A stretch of 39,068 nucleotides of DNA. It comes from an uncultured Bacteroidota bacterium. GTDB taxonomy: Bacteria; Bacteroidota; Bacteroidia; Chitinophagales; Chitinophagaceae. The notes beneath the pieces are model-generated. The model was not told where the DNA came from. It worked only from the letters and a program-made list of their open reading frames with translations, and made no database searches. The stretch covers positions 1-39,068 of the forward strand of contig CAIYKV010000219.1 of NCBI GenBank assembly GCA_903926855.1, in the 5' to 3' direction. A program made the position numbers and the translations under genes. Below are positions 19,851 to 27,793 of this stretch, piece after piece (the first letter of the stretch is position 1; each line of letters starts with the position of its first letter).

Positions 19851-20582
19851 CTATCTTTTTTCTAATAACCACCATAATCTTTTCCGGGGTTTAACCGTAA
19901 AATGATTGGCGATATATGCCTGAATGTACTGCATGGCTTCATCAATATCGTCGGTTAATAATAAAAGTTTTTTATCATCGGCAGCGATGGTTTTTTCTTC
20001 AACCATCTTATCAAATACCTCTACCAGGGGTTGAAAAAAATCTTTTCCAAAAAGAACAATTGGAAAATCATTGATCACTTTTGTCTGAGCCAAAGTAATG
20101 GTTTCAAAGAATTCATCCATGGTACCAAAACCTCCTGGCATGATAATAAAAGCATACGAATATTTTACCATCAGTACTTTTCTGGTAAAAAAATAATTGA
20201 ACGTAAGCCATTTGGTCATATACGGATTGGGGTGCTGCTCATAGGGTAATTTAATATTACACCCAACCGATGCTCCATCGTTTTCAAAAGCACCCCTGTT
20301 GGCTGCTTCCATAATGCCCGGTCCGCCACCTGTCATAGTAGTAAAACCCAATTCTGCAATACGTTTCCCGAATTCCCTCGCAACTTTGTAATAATGATGG
20401 TCCTCTGTAAATCTGGCTGACCCAAAAACGGTAATACATGGTCCCATAAAATGAAGGGCCCTGAATCCTTTAATAAACTGAGTGAAAACATCCCATGCAA
20501 AAAGAAATTCGTTCATTCTTGGTTTTGGGCCATCCAGGTAAACCGATGTTTTTGCAGGAATAATACGCTTATTATTTTCCAT
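19851..20582 (-). CDS. LOG-family (TIGR00730) Rossmann-fold protein
   Basis: A 243-residue protein of the LOG/lysine-decarboxylase-like family. It shows ITVFGSARF, a GGGPGIMEAANRGA segment and the signature PGGFGTMDEFFE, the PGGxGTxxE motif that forms the nucleotide site. Family members release the base from nucleoside 5'-monophosphates (the plant and bacterial cytokinin-activating reaction). In bacteria lacking cytokinins the function is probably nucleotide salvage or repair. The older label lysine decarboxylase is misleading. It is divergent from the gene at 20659 with a 76-base shared upstream region. Confidence 0.9.
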   Translation of the reverse strand: MENNKRIIPAKTSVYLDGPKPRMNEFLFAWDVFTQFIKGFRALHFMGPCITVFGSARFTEDHHYYKVAREFGKRIAELGFTTMTGGGPGIMEAANRGAFENDGASVGCNIKLPYEQHPNPYMTKWLTFNYFFTRKVLMVKYSYAFIIMPGGFGTMDEFFETITLAQTKVINDFPIVLFGKDFFQPLVEVFDKMVEEKTIAADDKKLLLLTDDIDEAMQYIQAYIANHFTVKPRKRLWWLLEKR

Positions 20583-20658
20583 AAACTCTTAACTTTCAAT
20601 ATTGAGTCAATTTAGCATAAAATTTGCTGCTATGAACTTAAGATTAACTTAGTTGTTT

Positions 20659-22047
20659 ATGCAAGTAAAAAACAAATACTTTTTTTTGCTCCTGTTATTG
20701 CTTATGCACATGAGCAATGCCCAGAAAAGAATTAAACTTGAACAAGTAACCTGTTTTTCATCGGTTGGACCAATTATGAATTATTGGCAAGATGAACAGG
20801 TAAAAACTTCATTTATAAATGACCTTAGGCAGGTGCTTCTAACTAAAGCCTCTCTTATTATCCCAGATACACTCAAAGTTCCCCCCATTTCAATTGCCAA
20901 AAGTTTGCTGGGCTCAGATCATGCAAGGATCATTTTTACAGATCCCGATACCAGTACGTTACATCTATATTTAGATATTTATGAGATAGACCCAATTAGT
21001 TTTTTCTCAAAAGTTTATAAGAATTCAAGAGATACTAATCTGGTTAAAAGATCAAGGAGTGTTTTTGTTCTAGAAGCCTGGCTATTCGATAGTAAGAAAA
21101 AGAATTTATTCAACGAATCACTTGATATCAGTGTAATACCTTCTGAAACATTGGGTATGGGTAATTTATTTACCAATAGTCTGCAATACAATATGCTTGC
21201 AACCATACCCATCGGGTTTACCGCAATGTTAAAAACCGGTTGGAATATACTATTTGATACAAGCAGTAATATTCAACTCGTTGAAATGAAAGTGCCGGCG
21301 GCTTTTATGGCTGATAATTATGTTCAGCCTCTTACTTTCCAAAAGGATAAGATACTTGTAAAAACAAAAAAGGATATTAGCACATTTCGATATTTAGATA
21401 AAATTGAAATGATCCGAATGGGCGACCTTTTATATGAAGAACTAAAAACCAAAGGGAAGAACATTCAGAAGTATCCTTTAGATATAGCAAATGCAATAGA
21501 AAACGCAAGCAATTCTTCAGCATCTGATTTTGTATTCACTAGTCAGACTTGTCGCGATGTGATCCGGGATAAGAATTACCTGGTTAAACTTTTCGTACAG
21601 GTAAATCCTTATTCCCATGCAACCAATCCAGATCAAATGTTTACTAATTTTTTACCTGGAAATTTACACCTGCTTTTAAATGATAAGGATACAATAGCCA
21701 ACTTTACAATTGAAAAAGGTGTGACCGATATTACAGGGAAAAAAATATTTCCCGGGAAAGTATCCAACGGAGTTGATACGAGCTCATTTTTTATTTTAGA
21801 TAAACAGTCAACCGGCTGGCCTGTTACCTATAATTATGTCGTATTAGGTTTGATAAATAAGCAGGTTTTTTCTATTCAATGTAGTGGAAGTGAAAATAGT
21901 ATTAAAGAGATCTACCTTAACGGGAAATTAGTTTGCATTGCACAGGGTATATTTAATCCGGAAAAATTTGTGGTGTTTGACCCTCAATTGGCTCCTGATT
22001 TATTAAACCAATTATTGATTATTGCATTTAACCATTTCTTTATTTAA
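20659..22047 (+). CDS. Secreted protein of unknown function
   Basis: A 462-residue protein with a clear signal peptide (MQVKNKYFFLLLLLLMHMSNA, cleavage near residue 21). I recognise no domain. It is rich in beta-type segments, with paired charged/aromatic stretches such as LHLYLDIYEIDPISFFSKV and WPVTYNYVVLGLINK, and no internal repeats or metal motifs stand out. ATG 20659 is chosen over TTG 20653, which adds only two residues. A TAAAATTTG at 20618-20626 resembles a -7 box with one extra spacer base. It sits 14 bases upstream of the exonuclease III gene, so the two may be cotranscribed. Confidence 0.75.
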   Translation: MQVKNKYFFLLLLLLMHMSNAQKRIKLEQVTCFSSVGPIMNYWQDEQVKTSFINDLRQVLLTKASLIIPDTLKVPPISIAKSLLGSDHARIIFTDPDTSTLHLYLDIYEIDPISFFSKVYKNSRDTNLVKRSRSVFVLEAWLFDSKKKNLFNESLDISVIPSETLGMGNLFTNSLQYNMLATIPIGFTAMLKTGWNILFDTSSNIQLVEMKVPAAFMADNYVQPLTFQKDKILVKTKKDISTFRYLDKIEMIRMGDLLYEELKTKGKNIQKYPLDIANAIENASNSSASDFVFTSQTCRDVIRDKNYLVKLFVQVNPYSHATNPDQMFTNFLPGNLHLLLNDKDTIANFTIEKGVTDITGKKIFPGKVSNGVDTSSFFILDKQSTGWPVTYNYVVLGLINKQVFSIQCSGSENSIKEIYLNGKLVCIAQGIFNPEKFVVFDPQLAPDLLNQLLIIAFNHFFI

Positions 22048-22061
22048 TACAAACCAGCTAT

Positions 22062-22832
22062 ATGCGTATCATCTCTTACAATGTTAATGGTATTCGGTCT
22101 GCCATCAATAAAGGGTTTATTGAATGGTTAAAAACAGATCCGGCAGATATTATTTGTTTACAGGAAACCAAAGCTGTAAAGGAAAATATAGATACCCAAC
22201 CCATTGAAGACCTGGGCTACCAGACTTACTGGTTTTCTGCTCAAAAAAAGGGGTATAGCGGGGTAGCTATTTTCACTAAAATAAAACCAGATAATATTGA
22301 ATATGGGCATAAACTCGAACAGAGCGATTTTGAAGGAAGGGTAATACGAGCAGATTTTGGAAAGCTCACACTAATCAATGCTTATTACCCATCCGGAACC
22401 AGTGGGGAGGAAAGACAAACCTACAAATACCAATGGCTGGATGAGTTTTTTGATTATTTACAACTACTTAGAAAAACCCGGCCGCAACTGGTAGTGGTGG
22501 GTGATTATAATATAGCCCATACGCCTATTGATATACACGACCCCAAAGGAAATAAAAACTCTTCCGGCTTTTTACCTGAAGAAAGAGCCTGGATGGATAA
22601 ATTTCTTCAAAATGGATGGGTAGATACTTTCCGCTTGCTTCATCCGGAAACCACAGGTGCTTATTCATGGTGGAGCCAGCGTTTTCCTTCTGTAAGATTA
22701 CAGAATAAAGGATGGCGGATTGATTATATCTGTATTACAGATAGTTTGAAAACAAAACTAAAAGATGCCCGCATCTATCCCGATGTTAAACAGAGTGATC
22801 ATTGCCCTATTTACGCTGAGATAACCCATTAA
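22062..22832 (+). CDS. xth: Exodeoxyribonuclease III / AP endonuclease
   Basis: A 256-residue member of the ExoIII/APE1 endonuclease-exonuclease-phosphatase fold, acting in base excision repair at abasic sites. Visible motifs are ISYNVNGIRSA at the N terminus, ICLQETKA (metal-binding Glu), NAYYPSG, VVGDYNIAH (catalytic Asp/Asn), WRIDYICIT and the final SDHCPI histidine. Length fits the family. It starts 14 bases after the unknown secreted gene, and the DUF4286 gene follows closely. Confidence 0.96.
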   Translation: MRIISYNVNGIRSAINKGFIEWLKTDPADIICLQETKAVKENIDTQPIEDLGYQTYWFSAQKKGYSGVAIFTKIKPDNIEYGHKLEQSDFEGRVIRADFGKLTLINAYYPSGTSGEERQTYKYQWLDEFFDYLQLLRKTRPQLVVVGDYNIAHTPIDIHDPKGNKNSSGFLPEERAWMDKFLQNGWVDTFRLLHPETTGAYSWWSQRFPSVRLQNKGWRIDYICITDSLKTKLKDARIYPDVKQSDHCPIYAEITH

Positions 22833-22874
22833 GCCCAATATTTGCGGGCTGTATCATACAAATACGATGAATAC

Positions 22875-23180
22875 ATGTATATCTATAATATTACCACAAA
22901 AGTAAGCTGGTCAATTCATGAAGGTTGGGTGCAATGGATGAAGGAAACGCATATACCTGAGATCATGCAAACCGGATGTTTTACAGAATACCGCTTTGTT
23001 CAGTTATTGGAAACAGATGAATCGGAGGGACCCACTTACGCAACCCAGTTTCATGCACCCAGTTTGGAAGCTTATAACACCTATCTTTCTCAATTTGCCC
23101 CTGACCTTCGCTCAGATGCCATCAAAAAATGGGGCGATCATTTTATCGGATTTCGCTCGCTGATGAAACTTGTGCATTGA
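22875..23180 (+). CDS. DUF4286 family protein
   Basis: A 101-residue cytosolic protein starting MYIYNITTKVSWSIHEGWV. It has the conserved HIPEIMQTGCFTEYRFVQLL and ATQFHAPSLEAYNTYL segments of DUF4286, a small alpha-beta family widespread in Bacteroidota and of unknown function. A TTG at 22842 would extend it by 11 residues, but ATG 22875 gives the family-typical N terminus. It lies 42 bases after xth on the same strand, possibly in the same transcript. Confidence 0.85.
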   Translation: MYIYNITTKVSWSIHEGWVQWMKETHIPEIMQTGCFTEYRFVQLLETDESEGPTYATQFHAPSLEAYNTYLSQFAPDLRSDAIKKWGDHFIGFRSLMKLVH

Positions 23181-23191
23181 GTGTGGAAACT

Positions 23192-23212
23192 TTACCAAAT
23201 TCATTTTGGTAA
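23192..23212 (+). terminator. Hairpin after the DUF4286 gene
   Basis: Perfect 8-bp stem TTACCAAA / TTTGGTAA with a 5-base loop, 12 bases after the stop codon. There is no run of T after it, so termination is plausible but not certain. It may instead be part of a larger fold. Confidence 0.35.
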
Positions 23213-23436
23213 TCATAAATCTTCGTTATATTCCGCTGAAACTCGCTAGGGTATTGAATTACAGCCCGTGTATGCTGAAACCCTTATCCACACTCGCTTT
23301 CATTGAATTAAACAGTATAAACACGCTACGTTTTTTATTTTCAAAATCGGCTGAAATCCTTTATACATAGGTGTTTTACAGGAAATAACCGAATTTAAAA
23401 AATAGTAAAATTATTTTTCTGATTGAGAAAAGCGAA

Positions 23437-23444
23437 TAAATTTG
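23437..23444 (+). promoter_or_regulatory. Promoter -7 box TAAATTTG (HU gene)
   Basis: Exact TAnnTTTG match 31 bases before the HU start. The -33 position holds a T-rich stretch (TTATTTTT) but not a full TTTG. The leader is AT-rich without Shine-Dalgarno sequence. Confidence 0.5.
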
Positions 23445-23475
23445 TTGCTCTAATTAAAACATTAAAAACACTTCT

Positions 23476-23745
23476 ATGAACAAAGCTGAATTGATTGCTC
23501 AGATCGCTGAAGATGCTGGCGTAACAAAAACACAAGCTAATGCTGCCCTGGATTCTTTTGTAGGTGCAGTTACTAAAACATTAAAGAAAGGTGACAAAGT
23601 AACTTTAGTTGGTTTTGGTACTTTTTCTGTATCTAAACGTGCTGCTCGTACAGGACGTAATCCGCAAACTGGTGCTGCCATTAAGATTAAGGCTAAGAAA
23701 GTTGCAAAATTCAAAGCTGGTAAAGAATTAAGCGCGAAGCTCTAA
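23476..23745 (+). CDS. hup: HU-family DNA-binding protein
   Basis: An 89-residue histone-like protein. It opens [15 protein letters not shown], has the dimer core [11 protein letters not shown], and the DNA-binding arm with the RNPQTG signature ([16 protein letters not shown]). A lysine-rich end follows. It bends and compacts DNA as a dimer. The gene is monocistronic: its own promoter box lies upstream and a strong terminator starts 16 bases after the stop. Codon use looks like that of a highly expressed gene. Confidence 0.97.
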   Translation: MNKAELIAQIAEDAGVTKTQANAALDSFVGAVTKTLKKGDKVTLVGFGTFSVSKRAARTGRNPQTGAAIKIKAKKVAKFKAGKELSAKL

Positions 23746-23761
23746 TTTTTCAAACAAATTG

Positions 23762-23801
23762 AATAGAGAAACCCCGCCTTTCGCGGGGTTTCTCTATTTT
23801 T
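23762..23801 (+). terminator. Strong rho-independent terminator after HU
   Basis: A 16-bp perfect stem (23762-23777 with 23783-23798), GC-rich at the loop side (ACCCCGC / GCGGGGT), has a 5-base loop and is followed by T residues. The flanking AATAGAGAA / TTCTCTATT arms are symmetrical, so it may also work on the other strand. Confidence 0.92.
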
Positions 23802-23802
23802 G
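23795..23802 (+). promoter_or_regulatory. Possible -7 box TATTTTTG for thx, overlapping the HU terminator
   Basis: Exact TAnnTTTG match that uses the last stem bases and T tract of the HU terminator, 33 bases before the THX start. No -33 TTTG at the right distance. The alternative is that thx is expressed by read-through. Confidence 0.3.
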
Positions 23803-23835
23803 TGCCTAGCATTCTTCATTTAAAAAAAACAAATC

Positions 23836-23949
23836 ATGGGCAGAGGTGACAAAAAAACCGCAAAAGGAAAAAGATTTCAAGGTTCATTTGGCAAAAGCAG
23901 ACCAGCTAAAGCCAGTAAATCCAAAAAACCAGTGGTGAAAGCTTCCTAG
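23836..23949 (+). CDS. 30S ribosomal protein THX (37 residues)
   Basis: A very short gene with the complete THX signature: MGRGDKKTAKGKRF, then QGSFGKSRPAKA, and a basic tail ending KPVVKAS. THX is a small lysine/arginine-rich peptide that fills a cavity in the head of the 30S subunit, first known from Thermus and present across Bacteroidota. It begins 86 bases after the HU gene and ends before the convergent PLP enzyme gene. The composition (over 30 percent Lys/Arg) and the conserved GDKKT and GKxR pattern make it a real gene despite its size. Confidence 0.88.
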   Translation: MGRGDKKTAKGKRFQGSFGKSRPAKASKSKKPVVKAS

Positions 23950-24008
23950 TAGGATTCTTTTTCTGATGGTTACGATATTGTAAAAGCAGTACCTATTGGT
24001 AACTGCTT

Positions 24009-25304
24009 TTATTTTTTCTTGCTGGCCAGTTCTTCAATTGCACGGACCAGTTTATCTAGATCTTGCAATTTGGTATATACATGCGGCGTTATTCGCACAC
24101 AGGAAATATTTTCCCAAACAATACCTACTGTATGAATCTTATAGGTATTAAATAAAGCATTATCCAATTCTCCGGGCGTCATTCCATCAATGGTTACTCC
24201 ACAAATGGCGCAGGAATACTGGGGCTTAAATGAAGTGTGAATTTTTACATTCGGAATATCTTTCACTCTGCCAGCCCAATAATTTTTCAGGTAGCGTATC
24301 CGCTCTTCTTTTCGCTTGCTGCCAATAGCATTCTGAAAATTAACGGCTTCTCCTATTCCCTGCTCAATCGGAAAGCTTCTTGTTCCAAGGGTTTCAAATT
24401 TGCGGATATCTTCACTTTTTGGTTTATCGTTACAAACCAGTGGCCATATTTTTTCAATTTTCTCCTTTTTGATCCATAACATACCACTTCCTATTGGAGC
24501 ACTTAAAAATTTATGCAGACTTGTTCCAAAATAATCGCAGCCCAGATCGGGTATTTTATAATCCAATAAACCAAAAGAATGCGCACCATCTACAATTACT
24601 TCGAGCCCATGCTTTTTTGCCATCTGGGCAATCTTTTTCACCGGCATGATCTGTCCAATCCAGTTGATGATATGCGTTACATGTAAAATTTTGGTTTTGG
24701 GCGTAATCGCATTTTCATACGCTGCAACAATCTCCTCGTCATTTTCAATAGGAAATTGAAAGTTCAATTGTGTATATACGATCCCTTCCCTTTGTACTCG
24801 TTGACGCCAGGCATTGATCATATTCGGATAATCCTGTTTTGTACCAATTACTTCATCACCAGCTTTCATATCCAATCCAAAAATGACGGTATTCAGTGAT
24901 TCCGTTGCATTTCTGTTAACCGCTATTTCCTCAGGGTCACAACCAGCCAGTAAAGCCAGTTTCTGTCTGAGTGGTTCCCTTCCCTGATCAAGAATCCGCC
25001 ACATATAATAGGAAGGTCCTTCATTTGACATTCTGTTATAACGCTCAACTGCTTCCTGAACCACCCTGGGAGAAGGGCTCACGCCTCCATTATTCAATAT
25101 AATCAGGTTTGAATTGACCGTAAAGGATTGTTGTATCACACTCCAGTAATCCTCATCCATGGCCGCAGCTTCAGGCGAAAGATGGTTGATTCTGGCCCCT
25201 GCCTGTTCCCAGGAGGCAGCATGCAATTGATTAAACAAACTATTAGCAGAAAATGCACCTGCTAATAAACCCATTTGGTGTAAAAATTTTCTACGTGGTT
25301 CCAC
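24009..25304 (-). CDS. PLP-dependent aminotransferase class V-fold enzyme, exported type
   Basis: A 431-residue fold-type I PLP enzyme. The N terminus EPRRKFLHQMGLLAGAFSANS resembles a Tat signal peptide (twin Arg then hydrophobic stretch). The enzyme part shows NRNATESLNTVIFG (phosphate-side loop), VIVDGAHSFGLLD (PLP-ring Asp) and TSLHKFLSAPIGSG with Lys265 as the Schiff-base lysine. It resembles isopenicillin-N epimerase or cysteine desulfurase-like members; the substrate cannot be told. The start is GTG at 25304. The next in-frame ATG (25271) would remove the twin arginines. Confidence 0.87.
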   Translation of the reverse strand: MEPRRKFLHQMGLLAGAFSANSLFNQLHAASWEQAGARINHLSPEAAAMDEDYWSVIQQSFTVNSNLIILNNGGVSPSPRVVQEAVERYNRMSNEGPSYYMWRILDQGREPLRQKLALLAGCDPEEIAVNRNATESLNTVIFGLDMKAGDEVIGTKQDYPNMINAWRQRVQREGIVYTQLNFQFPIENDEEIVAAYENAITPKTKILHVTHIINWIGQIMPVKKIAQMAKKHGLEVIVDGAHSFGLLDYKIPDLGCDYFGTSLHKFLSAPIGSGMLWIKKEKIEKIWPLVCNDKPKSEDIRKFETLGTRSFPIEQGIGEAVNFQNAIGSKRKEERIRYLKNYWAGRVKDIPNVKIHTSFKPQYSCAICGVTIDGMTPGELDNALFNTYKIHTVGIVWENISCVRITPHVYTKLQDLDKLVRAIEELASKKK

Positions 25305-25355
25305 TTCTTTGATTTTAGGAAGAAAGTTAATGATTCTTCGGATTATTCAGCCGCT

Positions 25356-25363
25356 TATCTTTG
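25356..25363 (+). promoter_or_regulatory. Promoter -7 box TATCTTTG
   Basis: Exact TAnnTTTG match 17 bases before the start of the 74-residue membrane protein gene at 25381. The -33 element is not clear. It lies in the divergent gap between this gene and the PLP enzyme. Confidence 0.42.
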
Positions 25364-25380
25364 CATAGAAATTAAAATAA

Positions 25381-25605
25381 ATGAGGAAGAAAGGGTTTCT
25401 GGCAATGTGTTTTATAGGGGTCTGCGCAGTTCAGGCTATACAAGCCCAATGTTCTATTTGTACCAAAACGGCTTCTCAATTGGGTGCGGGGCCTGCCAGT
25501 GCGCTGAATTCTGCCATTCTTTACCTTGCCGCCGCCCCATTTGCCATAATGGGTTATATCGGATATCGTTGGTGGAAAAATGAAAAACAAATCAACAGAA
25601 CCTGA
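25381..25605 (+). CDS. Small membrane protein with CxxC motif
   Basis: A 74-residue protein with a cleavable-looking signal (MRKKGFLAMCFIGVCAVQAIQA). A CSICTK motif (Cys-x-x-Cys) follows directly, then GAGPASALNSAILYLAAAP, one membrane helix, and the cytoplasmic-side end YRWWKNEKQ. This type of short protein with a CxxC-TK segment and a WWK tail recurs in Bacteroidota, but I know of no function. It has a promoter box of its own and lies between two minus-strand genes, which supports independent expression. Confidence 0.75.
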   Translation: MRKKGFLAMCFIGVCAVQAIQAQCSICTKTASQLGAGPASALNSAILYLAAAPFAIMGYIGYRWWKNEKQINRT

Positions 25606-25629
25606 TAGTTTTCAAAGTATCCATTTCTT

Positions 25630-26523
25630 TTAAGAAAGATATTTTTTTATAAACTGATAGAGATTTGTATTCTCTGAATTTTCCCATTCTTTTTTTAGGG
25701 CTGTTTTGCTAATATCCTGCATTCGGTATTGTTGAATCAACTGAAAAGATTTCTCCGCTAATAACCAGAATTTTTTATCAGTTGATTGTACCAACTGCTG
25801 GTGATCCAATATAGCATTATATAAAATATCTATCCCTTCTTTTTGCGAAGCCACTGTTTTCAGCACCGGAATGACTTGTTCTGATCGTTGAAAAGCAGGA
25901 GCCAACATTAATCGTAGATTCTTTACAAAAGAATCCGCATCAGGTCTGTCGGCTTTATTTACTACAAAAATATCGGCTATTTCCATTAAGCCGGCTTTCA
26001 TGGTTTGTACCTCATCTCCTGCTTCCGGTACCAGAATCACTACGGTTGTATCAGCGAGGCCCGCAATTTCAATCTCACTTTGTCCTACCCCCACCGTTTC
26101 TACAATAACCTGGTCAAATCCCGCTGCTTTCATTAAATCAGCGATTTCAATGATCTTCGGATGTAACCCGCCCAGGCTACCCCGGGTAGCTAAAGATCGA
26201 ATGAAAACACTCGGATGATTATACCATTCACTCATCCGAATCCTGTCGCCCAATAATGCACCCAGGTTAAAAGGAGAAGAAGGATCTACACAAAGAACCC
26301 CTACTTTCTTTTGCTGTTCGACCATTTTACCGATCAAACTGTCTACCAGCGTGCTTTTGCCGGCGCCGGGCGGACCAGTAATACCAATAATTTTTGTGGG
26401 GGAGACAGGCAAACGCTCTAACAAACCTTGGTAGCCCTCCACCGCATTTTCGACAAGGGAAATGGTTCGGGCCAATGATTTTACATTGCCTTGCAAGATA
26501 TCTTGTAATAATTCATCCCACAT
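25630..26523 (-). CDS. meaB: Methylmalonyl-CoA mutase-associated GTPase MeaB
   Basis: A 297-residue G3E-family GTPase (MeaB/ArgK) that guards and reloads the adenosylcobalamin of methylmalonyl-CoA mutase. It shows Walker A GPPGAGKSTLVD, the VDPSSPFNLGALLGDRIRM switch region, ETVGVGQSEIEIAGLADT and the guanine-specificity motif NKAD. The start is placed at 26523 (MWDELLQDI), matching family N termini; an in-frame upstream ATG (26562) would add 13 residues. It is divergent from the O-antigen ligase gene, whose possible start overlaps this start codon. The mutase subunits are not in the window. Confidence 0.95.
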   Translation of the reverse strand: MWDELLQDILQGNVKSLARTISLVENAVEGYQGLLERLPVSPTKIIGITGPPGAGKSTLVDSLIGKMVEQQKKVGVLCVDPSSPFNLGALLGDRIRMSEWYNHPSVFIRSLATRGSLGGLHPKIIEIADLMKAAGFDQVIVETVGVGQSEIEIAGLADTTVVILVPEAGDEVQTMKAGLMEIADIFVVNKADRPDADSFVKNLRLMLAPAFQRSEQVIPVLKTVASQKEGIDILYNAILDHQQLVQSTDKKFWLLAEKSFQLIQQYRMQDISKTALKKEWENSENTNLYQFIKKYLS

Positions 26524-26542
26524 GATTGCTAAAGTAACCCGG

Positions 26543-27793
26543 ATGAACGAATTTAGACGCATGATGCAAAGAGTGTTGAAAAATAAAAAGTCTGAACAGC
26601 TGGTTATCCTGTTTCTTATTTTGTTGATAGCCGGACTTTTCTTTAGCCGGGCATTGCTTTCTTTTGCTTCGTTGGCAATGGCCCTTCCCTTTGTATATCA
26701 TATGAAAGATATCTACCGAAATAAACTATTGTTATTGGGTATTGGTTTAATCTTGCTGCCTGTTCTAATAACAGGTATTTACAGTGATGATAAAGTAAGA
26801 TGGATAAATAGTGTATTGGTAAAAATTCCCCTACTTACCCTGTTTCTTGGATTGGCATATACCCGGATTCCAGAAAAGGTCTGGAACAATTTAATCCTAT
26901 TTTACCTGGTATTGGTTTCCATAGCCTGTTGTTGGAGTCTCTGGCGTTATTTTTCGGACCCATATACCATTCAGCAAAGCTATCTGAAAGCAAAAGTTCT
27001 GGCCACCCCAGCTGATAATGATTATGTGAAATTCAGCTGGATGGTGGTAACAGGCTTCTTTTTAGGTATTAAATTATTGGGTAAAATGCCTTTTAACCGG
27101 TTGTACCTGGCTATTTCATGCATCCTTGTTTTTCTGGCACTATATCTGCATTTACTGGCGGCTAAAACGGGGCTACTTTGTTTGTATACTGGTGGCCTTA
27201 TTTACCTTTTTTTCATCTGCTTTATTCAAAAAAAATGGAAGTTGGGTGTCATTCTATTTTCTTGCATCCTCATTTTTACCGTATTCACTTATGATTTATT
27301 CCCAACCTTACGCAACAGGGTTCAATATATTGTATATGATTTTGGTAATTATTCAAAAGGCCATTTTTTACCCGGTTATAATGATGCTGCCAGGTGGTTA
27401 TCGATGAAAGCAGGATATGCTGTTATGCAGGAAAATCCGATTATGGGGGTTGGGTTTGGCGACATAAAAACGGCTGTAGCTGCATGGGATGTAAAAAATT
27501 ACCCGACCAGTTACGAATATGAGCGTTTTCTACCTACCAATGAATGGCTGGTTTACGGGGCTGGTAGTGGATGGCCCGGTATGCTTTTATTTAGCATTGG
27601 GTTAGCATTGTTGCTTTTCCTCACCACAGCAAAAGATCCGGTATCAGTTATTCTGGCAGTAATCAGTTGCATCCCTTTTGTAACAGATGATTCGTTAGAA
27701 GGACAATATGGTGTAATATTATTGGCTTTTATTGCTTTCTTTGGGCAACAGAAATTTTCAAAACAGGAGCAATCATATGAAAAGCCCGTTTAG
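26543..27793 (+). CDS. O-antigen ligase family membrane protein
   Basis: A 416-residue polytopic membrane protein of the O-antigen ligase/Wzy-like family. Ten or more hydrophobic helices are visible. A large periplasmic loop follows the central helices and carries the family signature ENPIMGVGFGDIKTAVA (about residues 296-312). It probably links sugar chains to lipid A core or another acceptor at the outer face of the inner membrane. Several in-frame ATGs exist (26522, 26543, 26561), and a start further upstream would run into meaB. I chose 26543 as a compromise. The last 17 bases overlap the glycosyltransferase gene. Confidence 0.85.
   Translation: MNEFRRMMQRVLKNKKSEQLVILFLILLIAGLFFSRALLSFASLAMALPFVYHMKDIYRNKLLLLGIGLILLPVLITGIYSDDKVRWINSVLVKIPLLTLFLGLAYTRIPEKVWNNLILFYLVLVSIACCWSLWRYFSDPYTIQQSYLKAKVLATPADNDYVKFSWMVVTGFFLGIKLLGKMPFNRLYLAISCILVFLALYLHLLAAKTGLLCLYTGGLIYLFFICFIQKKWKLGVILFSCILIFTVFTYDLFPTLRNRVQYIVYDFGNYSKGHFLPGYNDAARWLSMKAGYAVMQENPIMGVGFGDIKTAVAAWDVKNYPTSYEYERFLPTNEWLVYGAGSGWPGMLLFSIGLALLLFLTTAKDPVSVILAVISCIPFVTDDSLEGQYGVILLAFIAFFGQQKFSKQEQSYEKPV

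Larger units (their letters stand above)
23181..23475. other. 295-base gap before HU with nested inverted repeats
   Basis: No convincing gene; a 66-codon open frame here has no recognisable protein character. GAGTGTGGA (23179-23187) and TCCACACTC (23287-23295) form a perfect 9-bp inverted repeat enclosing about 100 bases. Inside it lies the hairpin listed at 23192-23212. The 3' part holds the HU promoter box. It could be a structured RNA, a terminator region for the preceding genes, or both. Confidence 0.45.

Noticed and set aside
23170-23370. 66-codon open frame between DUF4286 and HU
   Set aside because: Overlaps the end of the DUF4286 gene, has no recognisable family or composition, and lies in a region with inverted repeats.
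26462-26542. Long N-terminal extension of the O-antigen ligase
   Set aside because: It would overlap the coding start of meaB on the other strand, and the extra residues are not membrane-like.
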